Source: Caballeronia catudaia (lineage in GTDB: Bacteria > Pseudomonadota > Gammaproteobacteria > Burkholderiales > Burkholderiaceae). From it: a DNA stretch of 42,303 bases. Shown piece after piece: positions 9,576-17,688 of the stretch. The stretch lies in NCBI RefSeq assembly GCF_001544755.2, contig NZ_FCOF02000050.1, forward strand, positions 1-42,303, written 5' to 3'. A program made the position numbers and the translations under genes. Under the pieces are notes generated by a model, which was not told where the DNA came from, did not search any database, and was given only the letters and a program-made list of their open reading frames with translations. Within the stretch, counting starts at the first letter, position 1; every line of letters starts with the position of its first letter.

Positions 9576-10175
9576 TCAGGTCACGCGGCGCGCGGAGACA
9601 TCGAGCGCGAACGTCACGTCCGCGCCGCGGCTGCCGGTTTCGGTTTGCGGCGCGCAGGTCATCGTGATTTGCAGCGCCGACAGCTCGAACACCTCGCACG
9701 GCCGCGCAAGGCGCGCGCTCGTGTAGATGTGATAGTTGCGGATATACGCCTGCTCCAGCTTCATCGACAGGTATTCGATCTGCACGCCATGATCCGTGCC
9801 CGCCGACTTGAAGCAGCGAATGTGCGCGAGCGCGAGCAATTCCGCCTGCGCGCACAGCCGCGCGAGCACGGGCGACGCCGAATCCACCGATTTGATGACG
9901 CCGAGCGCCGTCACGCGCATGTCGTTGGCGTTGAGCGCGGCGGCGAGCGGCGCGGCGTCGTAGCCTTGCGCCCAGCGCCAGCCGTGGATCTGCATCGGCG
10001 TGTCCCAGTCGCCGCGCTTTTTCGCTTCGCCCTTGACCGGCGTGTTGCTGCGCTTGGGCACGACCTGCAGAAACATGTCGTCGGAATCGGTGAGCGCGAG
10101 CAGATCGAACTGGCGCAGGGCGTCGATCGTGAGAATGCTTTCCGGGTGCGGCTCGCGCAGTTCTTGGCTTGGCAT
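9576..10175 (-). CDS. Divergent Hcp-family (T6SS tube protein-like) protein heading the structural operon
   Basis: This 199-residue protein stands in the usual tssD/hcp position, just before tssE. Its sequence fits a diverged Hcp fold. Residues about 33-75 (DMFLQVVPKR, VKGE, then MQIHGWRWAQG) align in order with the opening strands of Hcp. Residues about 130-180 (QIEYLSMKLEQAYIRNY, FELSALQITMTCAPQ) align with its closing strands. Segments between and before these are longer than in the 160-aa Hcp encoded divergently at 10342. I chose the ATG at 10175; the frame is open upstream without a ribosome-binding site. It is the first gene of the minus-strand operon. Whether it polymerises into a tube or has an adaptor role is unknown. 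Confidence 0.7.
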   Translation of the reverse strand: MPSQELREPHPESILTIDALRQFDLLALTDSDDMFLQVVPKRSNTPVKGEAKKRGDWDTPMQIHGWRWAQGYDAAPLAAALNANDMRVTALGVIKSVDSASPVLARLCAQAELLALAHIRCFKSAGTDHGVQIEYLSMKLEQAYIRNYHIYTSARLARPCEVFELSALQITMTCAPQTETGSRGADVTFALDVSARRVT

Positions 10176-10341
10176 CGTGCTGATCCGTTGTACGGCGTAT
10201 CGCACATAAGACGGTGCGCGCCGCGCGATTTTGAAGTTAAAAAACCGGTGGCGCGATTCGTTTAACCAGTGGATTGCATGCGCGTGGCGGATAAGGCAAC
10301 GCATCGCATGGCAACGAAAGCCGATCACGACGGAGGATCAC
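10176..10341. promoter_or_regulatory. Divergent intergenic region between hcp-like/tss operon and hcp-vgrG cassette
   Basis: These 166 bases must hold the start signals of both T6SS transcripts. I see a direct repeat with GCGCGATT at 10223-10230 and again at 10251-10258. Each copy is followed by an AT-rich stretch (TTAA) and then CC(G/A)GTGG, which gives a spaced duplicated motif such as a regulator might bind. No convincing sigma-70 or sigma-54 hexamer pair stands out. A strong ribosome-binding site, CGGAGGATCAC, sits just before the hcp ATG at 10342. The regulatory role of the repeat is inferred only from its position. Confidence 0.4.
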
Positions 10342-10824
10342 ATGGCTACGACCGACTGCTATCTGAAGATCGATGGAATCGACGGCGAGTCGAAGCACAA
10401 GGGGGCGGAAGGACAGATCGAGGTGATGAGCTTCACCTGGGGCGTGACGAACGCCAGCAATCCGATGACGGGCAGCGGCAGCGGCATCGGCAAGGCGTGT
10501 CCGGGCGTCTTCCAGTTCGTGCACCAATACGACAAGTCCGCGCCCACGCTGAAGAAGAACTGCGCGAGCGGCAAGCACATGAAAGACGCGAAGCTCACGG
10601 TCAGCAAGGCGGGCGAAGGGCAAAAGGAGTTCCTCACCGTCACGATGAAGCAGGTCACCGTCACGCAAGTGGCGCTGAAATGCGAGCCGAACGGCCATCC
10701 GGAACAGACCGTCGATCTGAGTTACGCGGACATCGAATTCGAATACAAGCCGCAGGACGACAAGGGCGCGCTCGGCGGCGCCGTGAAGTTCGGCTGGGAC
10801 GTGCGCAGCACCGAAGTGCGCTGA
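10342..10824 (+). CDS. hcp: T6SS tube protein Hcp (TssD)
   Basis: This is a canonical 160-residue Hcp, the ring-forming protein of the inner T6SS tube that also carries small effectors. It opens MATTDCYLKIDGIDGESKHKG and continues EVMSFTWGVTN, QFVHQYDKSAPTLKK and VTQVALKCEP, all standard. The C-terminus (DIEFEYKPQDDKG...VKFGWDVR) is intact. The ATG at 10342 follows a GGAGG with six-base spacing; the upstream open frame is ignored. It is the first gene of the plus-strand effector cassette, 19 bases before vgrG, and is distinct from the divergent hcp-like gene opposite. Co-transcription with vgrG suggests delivery of the Rhs effector downstream. Confidence 0.95.
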   Translation: MATTDCYLKIDGIDGESKHKGAEGQIEVMSFTWGVTNASNPMTGSGSGIGKACPGVFQFVHQYDKSAPTLKKNCASGKHMKDAKLTVSKAGEGQKEFLTVTMKQVTVTQVALKCEPNGHPEQTVDLSYADIEFEYKPQDDKGALGGAVKFGWDVRSTEVR

Positions 10825-10843
10825 TCGAAACGACGGTGCGCCA

Positions 10844-13264
10844 ATGCCCAACGATGTCGCCGCGCAAAGCCCGCTCGTCAGCGTCGATACGCCGCTCGGC
10901 GACGATCTGCGCATCCTGGGCGTGCGCGCGAGCGCGGAGCTCGGGCGCATGCCGCGCGTCGAACTGACGCTCGTGTCGAAGCGCGCGGACCTCGACTTCG
11001 GCCGCATCCTGGGCAAGCACGTAAAAGTCTCGCTCAGCGTGCCGAAGGCGAAGCCGCGCGTGTTCGGCGGTTACGTGGTCGGCTTTCGGCAGACGGGCAT
11101 GCGCGGACGGCTGCATGTCTACGAAGCGGTGGTGCGGCCTTGGCTGTGGCTGCTCGCGCGGCGCAGCACCTGCCGCATCTTTCAGAACAAGACGGTCGAG
11201 GAGATCGTGACGGCCGTGTTCGCGGACCCGGTCTACAAAGGTCTCGAATTCGGCGAAATCAAGTGGAAGGCGAGCACGCGCGCGCATCCGCCGCGTGAAT
11301 ACTGCGTGCAGTATCGCGAATCGGATTTCAACTTCGTGAGCCGTCTGCTCGAAGACGAAGGCATCTACTACTGGTTTCAGGACAAGGACGGCAAGGAATC
11401 GCTGATCCTGACCGACACGCTCGCCGCGCACGAAAGCGTCGCGGGTTGCGAATCGCTGCCGTATGGCGCGGTGATGGCCGCCGCGCCCGATATCGAATAC
11501 GTGAGCGAGTGGCGCACGCATCACGCGATCGAAACGCGCAACTGGCTGCTCACCGACTACGACTTCAAGCATCCGTCGCGGCCGTTGCAAAAGCAGGCCA
11601 TGAAGCACATGCAGGGCTTCGACGCGTTTTCCGGGCTGGAACATTTCGATTATCCCGGCGGCTATGCCGAAGCCGATCACGGCGAGAGCCGCGCGAAAGC
11701 GCGCGCGGAAGAGTGGCGCGTGGAAGGCAGCGTGCCCGGCGACCCCGACATCAACTGGCATCAGGTGGAAGCGCGCACCAACAGCCGCAGCGTGCGCGCG
11801 GGCGCGCTCATCAAGCTGACGCGGCATCCGCGCGCCGATCAGAACGCGCAGTATCTCGTCACGCGCACGCGCCATGAAATCGAGCTCGCCGATTACGAAG
11901 CCTTCGACGGCGCGCAGGCGAATCGCTGCGAATGCTGGTTTTCCGCGATCGACGCGAAGCAGGCCTTCGCGCCCGCACGCAGCGCGCGCAAGCCGTTCGT
12001 GCAGGGGCCGCAGACGGCGGTCGTCGTCGGTCCGGGCGGCGACGAAATCTACACGGATCAATATGGCCGCGTGAAAGTGCAGTTCTTCTGGGACCGCCAG
12101 GGCAAGCGCGACGAAAACAGTTCGTGCTGGATTCGCGTGTCGCAGCCGTGGGCGGGCAAGGGCTTCGGCGCGGTCGCGATTCCGCGCATGGGCCAGGAAG
12201 TGATCGTCGATTTTCTGGAAGGCGATCCCGACCGGCCGATCATCACGGGCCGCGTGTACAACGCCGAGCAGATGCCGCCGTACGACTTGCCGGCGAACAT
12301 GACGCAATCGGGCATCAAGAGCCGGTCGAGCAAAGGCGGCAGCGGCGCGAACTGCAACGAGCTGCGCTTCGAGGACAAGAAGGGCGCCGAGCAGGTTTTG
12401 ATTCACGCGGAGAAGGATCAGAGCATCGAAGTCGAGAACGACGAGACGCATTGGGTCGGGCACGATCGAAAGAAGAATATCGATCACGACGAGACGACCG
12501 TCGTCAAACATGACCGCACGGAAACGGTCGGCAACAACGAGAAGATCGAAGTGGTGGTCGATCGCAACGAGAAAGTCGGCAACAACGAGACGATCGCGAT
12601 CGTCGCGAATCGCACCGAAACCGTCGGCGGGCACGAGAACATCACGATCGACAAGACGCGCACGATCCTCGTCAAGATGATGGAAACCGCCAAGGTTCTG
12701 TTGCAGCGGACGCATTTCGTCGGCCTCAACGAGACGATCACGGTGGGTCTCGCGCAGGAAATCGCGATCGGCGCGTATCAACTCGTGAAGATCGTCGCGT
12801 ATCAGAAAGTGAGCGTGGGCGCGGATCAGACGGTGAGCGTCGGCATCAATCAGAAGACCAGGGTCGGCGGCGATCAGACGCTCGACGTGACCGGCGCGCA
12901 GACCGTGACCGTCGGCAAGGATATGGGCGAGACGATCGACGGCGCGCAGTCGAGCACGGTCAAGAAGGCGCGCACGACATCGGTCACGGAAGACGATACG
13001 TTGACGGTCGGAAAGAATCTCAAGATCAGCGCCGCCGAATCGATCACGCTCGTGACCGGCGATGCGAGCATCACGATGAAGAAGGACGGCACGATCCAGA
13101 TCAAGGGAAAGACCATCACCGCCGACGGGTCGAGCAAGATCGCGCTGACGTCCGCGAACATCAGCTCGGAGGCGTCGGCCAAGAACGTGACGAAGGGCGC
13201 GGCGGTCGAGCTGGAAGCGTCGGGCATCAACACGATCAAGGGCAGTCTCGTGAAGATCAACTAG
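10844..13264 (+). CDS. vgrG: T6SS spike protein VgrG (TssI)
   Basis: This 806-residue VgrG has the usual order. The gp27-like base comes first (about 1-380, with EYCVQYRESDFNFVSRLLEDEGIYYWF). A gp5-type OB fold follows at about 400-480 (DEIYTDQYGRVKVQFFWDRQG, GAVAIPRMGQEVIVDFLEGDPDRPIITGRVYN). The rest is a long triple-helical needle from about 505, with dozens of (V/I)G-spaced strands such as TVGNNEKIEV and VGGDQTLDV. The needle ends near residue 806 without an added effector domain. It forms the trimeric tip that receives the separate PAAR protein at 13817. No mutation is visible. Confidence 0.95.
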   Translation: MPNDVAAQSPLVSVDTPLGDDLRILGVRASAELGRMPRVELTLVSKRADLDFGRILGKHVKVSLSVPKAKPRVFGGYVVGFRQTGMRGRLHVYEAVVRPWLWLLARRSTCRIFQNKTVEEIVTAVFADPVYKGLEFGEIKWKASTRAHPPREYCVQYRESDFNFVSRLLEDEGIYYWFQDKDGKESLILTDTLAAHESVAGCESLPYGAVMAAAPDIEYVSEWRTHHAIETRNWLLTDYDFKHPSRPLQKQAMKHMQGFDAFSGLEHFDYPGGYAEADHGESRAKARAEEWRVEGSVPGDPDINWHQVEARTNSRSVRAGALIKLTRHPRADQNAQYLVTRTRHEIELADYEAFDGAQANRCECWFSAIDAKQAFAPARSARKPFVQGPQTAVVVGPGGDEIYTDQYGRVKVQFFWDRQGKRDENSSCWIRVSQPWAGKGFGAVAIPRMGQEVIVDFLEGDPDRPIITGRVYNAEQMPPYDLPANMTQSGIKSRSSKGGSGANCNELRFEDKKGAEQVLIHAEKDQSIEVENDETHWVGHDRKKNIDHDETTVVKHDRTETVGNNEKIEVVVDRNEKVGNNETIAIVANRTETVGGHENITIDKTRTILVKMMETAKVLLQRTHFVGLNETITVGLAQEIAIGAYQLVKIVAYQKVSVGADQTVSVGINQKTRVGGDQTLDVTGAQTVTVGKDMGETIDGAQSSTVKKARTTSVTEDDTLTVGKNLKISAAESITLVTGDASITMKKDGTIQIKGKTITADGSSKIALTSANISSEASAKNVTKGAAVELEASGINTIKGSLVKIN

Positions 13265-13279
13265 CGCGAGGTCGATCGA

Positions 13280-13621
13280 ATGAGCATCGAATTGCGGTTT
13301 CTCATGGCCGTCCTCGCAACCTGGCGTCTCGCATCGCTCTGCGCGAGGCACGACGGGCCGGCGCGGGTTTTGGCGCGCCTCAGGCGCATCGCGCGGCCGG
13401 GGCGCGAAGACGGCGTCGCGTGCGCGAAGTGCCTCGGCGTGTGGATCGCGATGCCGTTCGCGTGGTTCGTCTGCGGCGACATCGCCGGATGGATCGTCGC
13501 GTGGCTCGCGCTCGCCGGCGCGACGGCGCTGATCGAAGACTGGCTGCCGCCGGCGTTCGAATGGAGGGAGGCTCGCCGCGATGAGTTGTTGCCGCCGCAA
13601 CCGGACGGTCGCGCTGACTGA
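13280..13621 (+). CDS. DUF1360-like small membrane protein between vgrG and PAAR
   Basis: This 113-residue protein matches the pattern I associate with DUF1360: an N-terminal helix with ATWRL, then HDGP, an LR-rich stretch, then CxxC followed by GVW (C48-A-K-C51-LGVWIA). Two hydrophobic helices follow at about 55-66 and 68-85. Topology predicts an inner-membrane protein with a possible metal-binding Cys pair. It starts 15 bases after vgrG and overlaps the next small gene, so it belongs to the effector transcript. No biochemical role is established to my knowledge. Its constant position beside a spike and an Rhs effector would suit loading or placement, which is inference only. Confidence 0.7.
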   Translation: MSIELRFLMAVLATWRLASLCARHDGPARVLARLRRIARPGREDGVACAKCLGVWIAMPFAWFVCGDIAGWIVAWLALAGATALIEDWLPPAFEWREARRDELLPPQPDGRAD

Positions 13622-13814
13622 ATGGCATCGCGTCGCGGTGCGCTATTCGGGCGGCAGGACGCTGGCCGTCACAGGGCCGGTCACGGGTTCGGAGTACATC
13701 GTGTCGGGCGCGCGCCGCATCGTCTGGATGGATCCGCGCGACGCGCTCGTGCTGACGCGCACGCGGCTCTTTTCGCTCGACGGCGCCGCGCCGGGCCACA
13801 CATCGGGAGCTTGA
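13581..13814 (+). CDS. 77-aa conserved-type protein upstream of PAAR
   Basis: This small protein overlaps the 3' end of the DUF1360-like gene in another frame, is preceded by GGAGG-like sequence, and ends 2 bases before the PAAR start. The core reads HRVAVRYSGGRTLAVTGPVTGSEYI, then RRIVWMDPRDALVLTRTRLF. This RY-G-P-x-TG-xx-Y ... DPRDA pattern resembles short phage and T6SS-linked beta-rich proteins, but I cannot name the family with certainty. The tight coupling suggests it is made together with PAAR and Rhs. It is a candidate adaptor or tip accessory factor; the sequence does not prove this. Confidence 0.55.
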   Translation: MSCCRRNRTVALTEWHRVAVRYSGGRTLAVTGPVTGSEYIVSGARRIVWMDPRDALVLTRTRLFSLDGAAPGHTSGA

Positions 13815-13816
13815 TC

Positions 13817-14197
13817 ATGGGAAAACCTGCCGCGCGAATCGGCGACACGACGAGCCACGGCTCGCCACTGCTCGGCGCGGGCTGCCCGACCGTGCTGATC
13901 GGCGGGAAGCCCGCGTGGCGCATCGGCGATCAGCACACGTGCCCGATTCCGAACGCGCCGCCGCCCGCGGGGCCGGGCACGCCGCACGGGCCGGGCGTCA
14001 CGACGCCGGTGCCGGATGGCGGTTCGGGCCTGTGCCTGATCGGCGGCAAGCCGGCCGCGCGCATGGGCGACATCGTGATGGAGCCGGGCGCGATCGTGCC
14101 CTTGCCGCCGCCGAACAATATCGTGTCGGGCGAATTCACCGTGCTGATCGGCATGGGCGGCGGCGGCGGCGCGCCGTATTGCCCGACGTGTTCCTGA
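13817..14197 (+). CDS. PAAR-domain spike-tip protein
   Basis: This 126-residue PAAR protein caps the VgrG trimer and sharpens the spike. It opens GKPAARIGDTTSHG, has an internal repeat of that motif (GGKPAARMGDIVMEPG at about residues 76-92), and carries paired VLIGGKPAWRIGDQHTC and VLIGMGGGG segments. His and Cys residues of the kind that hold the tip zinc are present (H14, H41, C43, C122, C125). It is not fused to Rhs, unlike many Rhs effectors, but lies 28 bases upstream of it, so docking must be between separate chains. The start is set by a GGGAGC site before the ATG. Confidence 0.92.
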   Translation: MGKPAARIGDTTSHGSPLLGAGCPTVLIGGKPAWRIGDQHTCPIPNAPPPAGPGTPHGPGVTTPVPDGGSGLCLIGGKPAARMGDIVMEPGAIVPLPPPNNIVSGEFTVLIGMGGGGGAPYCPTCS

Positions 14198-14225
14198 CAC
14201 GGATCGAAGCCAGGCGAGCGCGAGC

Positions 14226-17200
14226 ATGTGCAATGTCGATGTCGCCACGGGCGAACTCACGCGTGTATCGACCGATGTCGTGCTGACCGGTGCGATTCCC
14301 TTCGAGTTCTCGCGCGTCTACTCCAGCCGCGACCCATCGCCGGGACCGCTCGGCCACGGCTGGCGAAGCAATGCGAACCTGTTTCTGCAATGGGACCAGC
14401 AAGGCGTCGCCTTCCACGATGAAGACGGCGAGAGCGTGAGGCTCGCGGTCGTCGCGGGCGAAGGGCGCGCGGCGAGCGACGACGCGAGCGTCACGCTGGA
14501 AAGGGCCGGCGCGTTGCTGCTGTTGCGGCGTGGCGACCGGCGGCGCTATTACTTCGAAAGCAGGCCGCGCGCGCGCGGCGTATGCCGCATCGACTCGATC
14601 CGCGATCGCAACGATCAGGCGCTGCGCTTTCACTATAGTCCGTCAGGACTGCTCGCGGGCGTGACCGGCACGACCGGGCGCGAGGCATTGTTCCGTTACG
14701 ACGACGCGCAGCGCCTCGTCGCCATTGGCGTGCGGGCCGGCAGGCAGGCCGCGCATCTGTCCGTCGTGCGCCGCTTCTTCTTTGACGGCGCGAACGATCT
14801 CGTCGAAACGATGGACGAGATCGGCCGCGTCACGCGTTACGCGTATCGGGATCACCTGATGACGCGCGAGACCGGGCCGGACGGCAACAGCGTCTACTGG
14901 GTCTACGACGGCTCGCGGCGTTGCGTGCTGACCTGGCTCGAAGGCGGCATCCGCCTGCGGCGCTTTCGCCATGACGACCGCCGCGGCAGGGTGGAAGTGT
15001 GCAATTCGCTCGGACAGCGCACGATTTACGAGCGCGACGACGGCAATCGCATCGTCGGCATCGTCGATCCGATTGGCCGTCGCGTCACGCACAGTTACGA
15101 TGCCGCGGGACTCCTGATCGGCACGACGGGCGGCGATGCGTCCGCGCGCGCGGTCAGCGTGTTCGATGAGCAAGCGAACTGCCTGACCGTCGTGCAGGCG
15201 GACGGCAGGAGCGTGAAGCATCATTTCGACGACGCCAATCTGCCGGTGCGTATCGAAGACGACGAAGGCAACGTGTGGCTGAAGGCCTACGACGAACGCG
15301 GACGTCTCGTGCGGAGTGTCGCGCCGGGCGGCATCGAATGGCGCTTCGCGTACGCGCAGGAAGGCTATGTGTGCCGCGCGGTCGATCCCTGCGGACACGC
15401 GATCCAGCAAGCTCGCACGCGCGACGCGGCGCACATGCGCGACGACACCGGCATCGTGTATCGACGCGATTACGGCGAGATGGGCGATCTGATCGCCGTC
15501 GTCGATGGCGCGGGGCGGCGAACCACGTTTCACTACGACGCCGCGGGCCGGCAGACGCGCATCGTGTTTCCCGATGGCACGTCGAGCCAGTGCGCGTACG
15601 ACGCGAACGACAACATCGTGTCCGTGACCGATCCGCTGGGCCGCACCGTGCGCATGGATTACGACGCGGGCGGCATGCCGGTGCGCGAGACGCTGTCGAA
15701 CGGCGATGCCTTCGAGCTGCGCTACGACACCGAGCAGCAGTTGACCGGCATCGTCAATCTGAAGGGCGAAACCGCGAGCATCCGCTACGACGCGGTGGGA
15801 CGTCTCACGGACGTCACGCTCTTCGACGGCAGAATCGAGCGCTACGACTACGACGAGTCCGACAGGCTGATCCAGATCACGCGGCCTTCGGGCCGGCGCA
15901 TGCGCATCGAGTACGACGACAACGGCGCGGTCGCGAGGCGGATCGCGTCGGATGGCACGGCGACATCGTTCGTTTATCGCAAGGGATTGCTCGAAGCGGC
16001 GACGAGCGGCGAAGTCCGCTTCGACCGCACCTTCGATGCGCGCGGGCGGCTCATCGGCGAGACGCAGGGCGCATTCGATTTCGCGTTGTCCTACGACAAG
16101 GTCGATAACCTCATTGCCGTGCAAGCGAATGTCGGGCGCTCGACGCGCTACGCCTATGACGGCCGCCGGCGCCTTGTCTCGTTGAACGATTCCGCACTCG
16201 GCGATTTCACCTTCGTCCACGACGAAGTCGATCTGCTCAGGCAGACGCATTGTCCGGGCGGCGCGCGCATCGAGAATACGTTCGATGTGCAGGATCGGCT
16301 CGTGCAGGTCGAAGCGTTCGACGCGGCCGGCCTCCGGCGCCTCACGCTGAGCTATGAATATGACGCGGCGGACCGTCTCGTCGCTGAAACGCTGCATCAC
16401 GCGAACGCGGTGCGAACGACGCGCTATGCGTATGACCATCGCGATCAGGTCGTGTCGGTGATGCGCGGCGACGAAACCATCGAGCGCTACGCCTACGATG
16501 CCAACGGCAACATCGTGTTCAGCTCGCGCCACGGCGCGGCGCATGTCGGTCCCGGCGACAGGCTGCTCCAGTTCGGCGCCGCGCTCTTTCAGTACGACGA
16601 CGACGGCAATCTGATCGAGCGGCGCGACGATACCGGCGTGACGCGTTTCGACTACGACGCGGAGTATCGGCTGACGCGTTTGAGTCTTCCCGATGGAAGC
16701 GTCATCGACTACGCGTACGACGCGATCGGCCGGCGCGTTCGCAAACGCGTCGCGGGCCGCGAGACGCGCATCGGCTGGAACGGCGAAACGGTCTATCGGG
16801 AAGTGTCGGACGAGGGCGTCATCGACTATCTGTTTCTGCCCGATTCGTTCGTGCCGCTTGCGTTCGCGGAGCGCGGCCGCCGGCTTTTCTGCGTGATGGG
16901 ACAGAACGGCGCCCCGTGCGCGATGCTCGATGAAGCGGGACATCCCGTCTGGATACGCGATACCGATGTGTACGGCAACGACATCGCCGCCGCGCCGCGC
17001 GTGCGCTGCCCGACCGCCTATCTCGGGCAATACCGCGACGCTGACAGTGCGCTTCGCTATAACTATCATCGTTATTACGATCCGCGCATGGGGCGCTTCA
17101 TCAGCATTGATCCGATCGGTTTCGAAGGCGGCTTCAATCTTTACCGCTTCGTCTCGAACACATTGACGACGATCGATCCGCTGGGTCTCTTCGAAATCGA

Positions 17201-17657
17201 GCTCTTCGCGCGTTGCGACTGGAACAAGGATCAGAAGGCGGCGTTTCAGGAAAAGGTCAACCGGTATAACAAGGCGATCGCCACGGAGCGTCGCAAGAAA
17301 AAGGATGGCATCTTCATCCAGAAGTGCGACCGGCTCGCGAAGAATCTGCGCGATGAATACCGCAAGTGCGGCAACAAGGAAGGTCCGCCGAGCGATCAGT
17401 CGCCGAAGGACAAGGGCAAGCCCGTCGACTGCAAGGACGATATCGACCATATCGTCGATTGTCAGATGGGCGGGCCGCAATCGGGTCCGGAGTTATGCAA
17501 CAACCTTCGGCCGGTGAATGCGAGCGTCAACAGAAGCATCGGCTCGCAGGTGAGAAATCAGTTGAAGGGCAAGAATCTCAGTGAAGCATTGACCAAGGTC
17601 GTGGTCGGAACGCGTGACTGCGCCGGCGTGTCCGAGCGCACACCGGAATGCGGATAG
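14226..17657 (+). CDS. Rhs-repeat effector with C-terminal HNH-like cysteine-rich toxin domain
   Basis: This 1143-residue Rhs protein starts directly in the DUF6531-like region (MCNVDVATGELTRVSTDVVL, RVYSSRDPSPGPLGHGW). It continues through many YD repeats and ends its shell at YYDPRMGRFISIDPIGFEGG...NLYRF, then DPLGL (984-988), the conserved cleavage/closure motif. The remaining 155 residues (989-1143) are the variable toxin. They include DDIDHIVDCQMGG (D1074, H1075) and CNNLRPVNASVNRSIGS, an arrangement typical of HNH nucleases, plus eight cysteines. DNase activity is inferred. The N-terminus has no PAAR or membrane helices, so delivery depends on the separate PAAR. The immunity genes follow 31 bases later. 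Confidence 0.9.
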   Translation: MCNVDVATGELTRVSTDVVLTGAIPFEFSRVYSSRDPSPGPLGHGWRSNANLFLQWDQQGVAFHDEDGESVRLAVVAGEGRAASDDASVTLERAGALLLLRRGDRRRYYFESRPRARGVCRIDSIRDRNDQALRFHYSPSGLLAGVTGTTGREALFRYDDAQRLVAIGVRAGRQAAHLSVVRRFFFDGANDLVETMDEIGRVTRYAYRDHLMTRETGPDGNSVYWVYDGSRRCVLTWLEGGIRLRRFRHDDRRGRVEVCNSLGQRTIYERDDGNRIVGIVDPIGRRVTHSYDAAGLLIGTTGGDASARAVSVFDEQANCLTVVQADGRSVKHHFDDANLPVRIEDDEGNVWLKAYDERGRLVRSVAPGGIEWRFAYAQEGYVCRAVDPCGHAIQQARTRDAAHMRDDTGIVYRRDYGEMGDLIAVVDGAGRRTTFHYDAAGRQTRIVFPDGTSSQCAYDANDNIVSVTDPLGRTVRMDYDAGGMPVRETLSNGDAFELRYDTEQQLTGIVNLKGETASIRYDAVGRLTDVTLFDGRIERYDYDESDRLIQITRPSGRRMRIEYDDNGAVARRIASDGTATSFVYRKGLLEAATSGEVRFDRTFDARGRLIGETQGAFDFALSYDKVDNLIAVQANVGRSTRYAYDGRRRLVSLNDSALGDFTFVHDEVDLLRQTHCPGGARIENTFDVQDRLVQVEAFDAAGLRRLTLSYEYDAADRLVAETLHHANAVRTTRYAYDHRDQVVSVMRGDETIERYAYDANGNIVFSSRHGAAHVGPGDRLLQFGAALFQYDDDGNLIERRDDTGVTRFDYDAEYRLTRLSLPDGSVIDYAYDAIGRRVRKRVAGRETRIGWNGETVYREVSDEGVIDYLFLPDSFVPLAFAERGRRLFCVMGQNGAPCAMLDEAGHPVWIRDTDVYGNDIAAAPRVRCPTAYLGQYRDADSALRYNYHRYYDPRMGRFISIDPIGFEGGFNLYRFVSNTLTTIDPLGLFEIELFARCDWNKDQKAAFQEKVNRYNKAIATERRKKKDGIFIQKCDRLAKNLRDEYRKCGNKEGPPSDQSPKDKGKPVDCKDDIDHIVDCQMGGPQSGPELCNNLRPVNASVNRSIGSQVRNQLKGKNLSEALTKVVVGTRDCAGVSERTPECG

Positions 17658-17688
17658 CGGAGCGCACGTTCAATCGAGGAGGTCCGGA

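Noticed and set aside
10251..10266. Sigma-54 promoter for hcp
   Set aside because: TGGCGCG resembles the -24 element but the -12 position lacks the required GC, and the other candidates are no better.
12430..12760. Possible tandem-repeat array in DNA
   Set aside because: The periodic signal is the beta-helix needle of VgrG at the protein level; the DNA units are not similar enough for an independent repeat.
10661..13600. 979-aa minus-strand open frame opposite vgrG
   Set aside because: It is the antisense shadow of vgrG; its repeated DRD/HRLI pattern reflects the needle repeats read backwards.
14643..17480. 945-aa minus-strand frame opposite rhs
   Set aside because: It is a shadow of the YD repeats, with no domain and no context.
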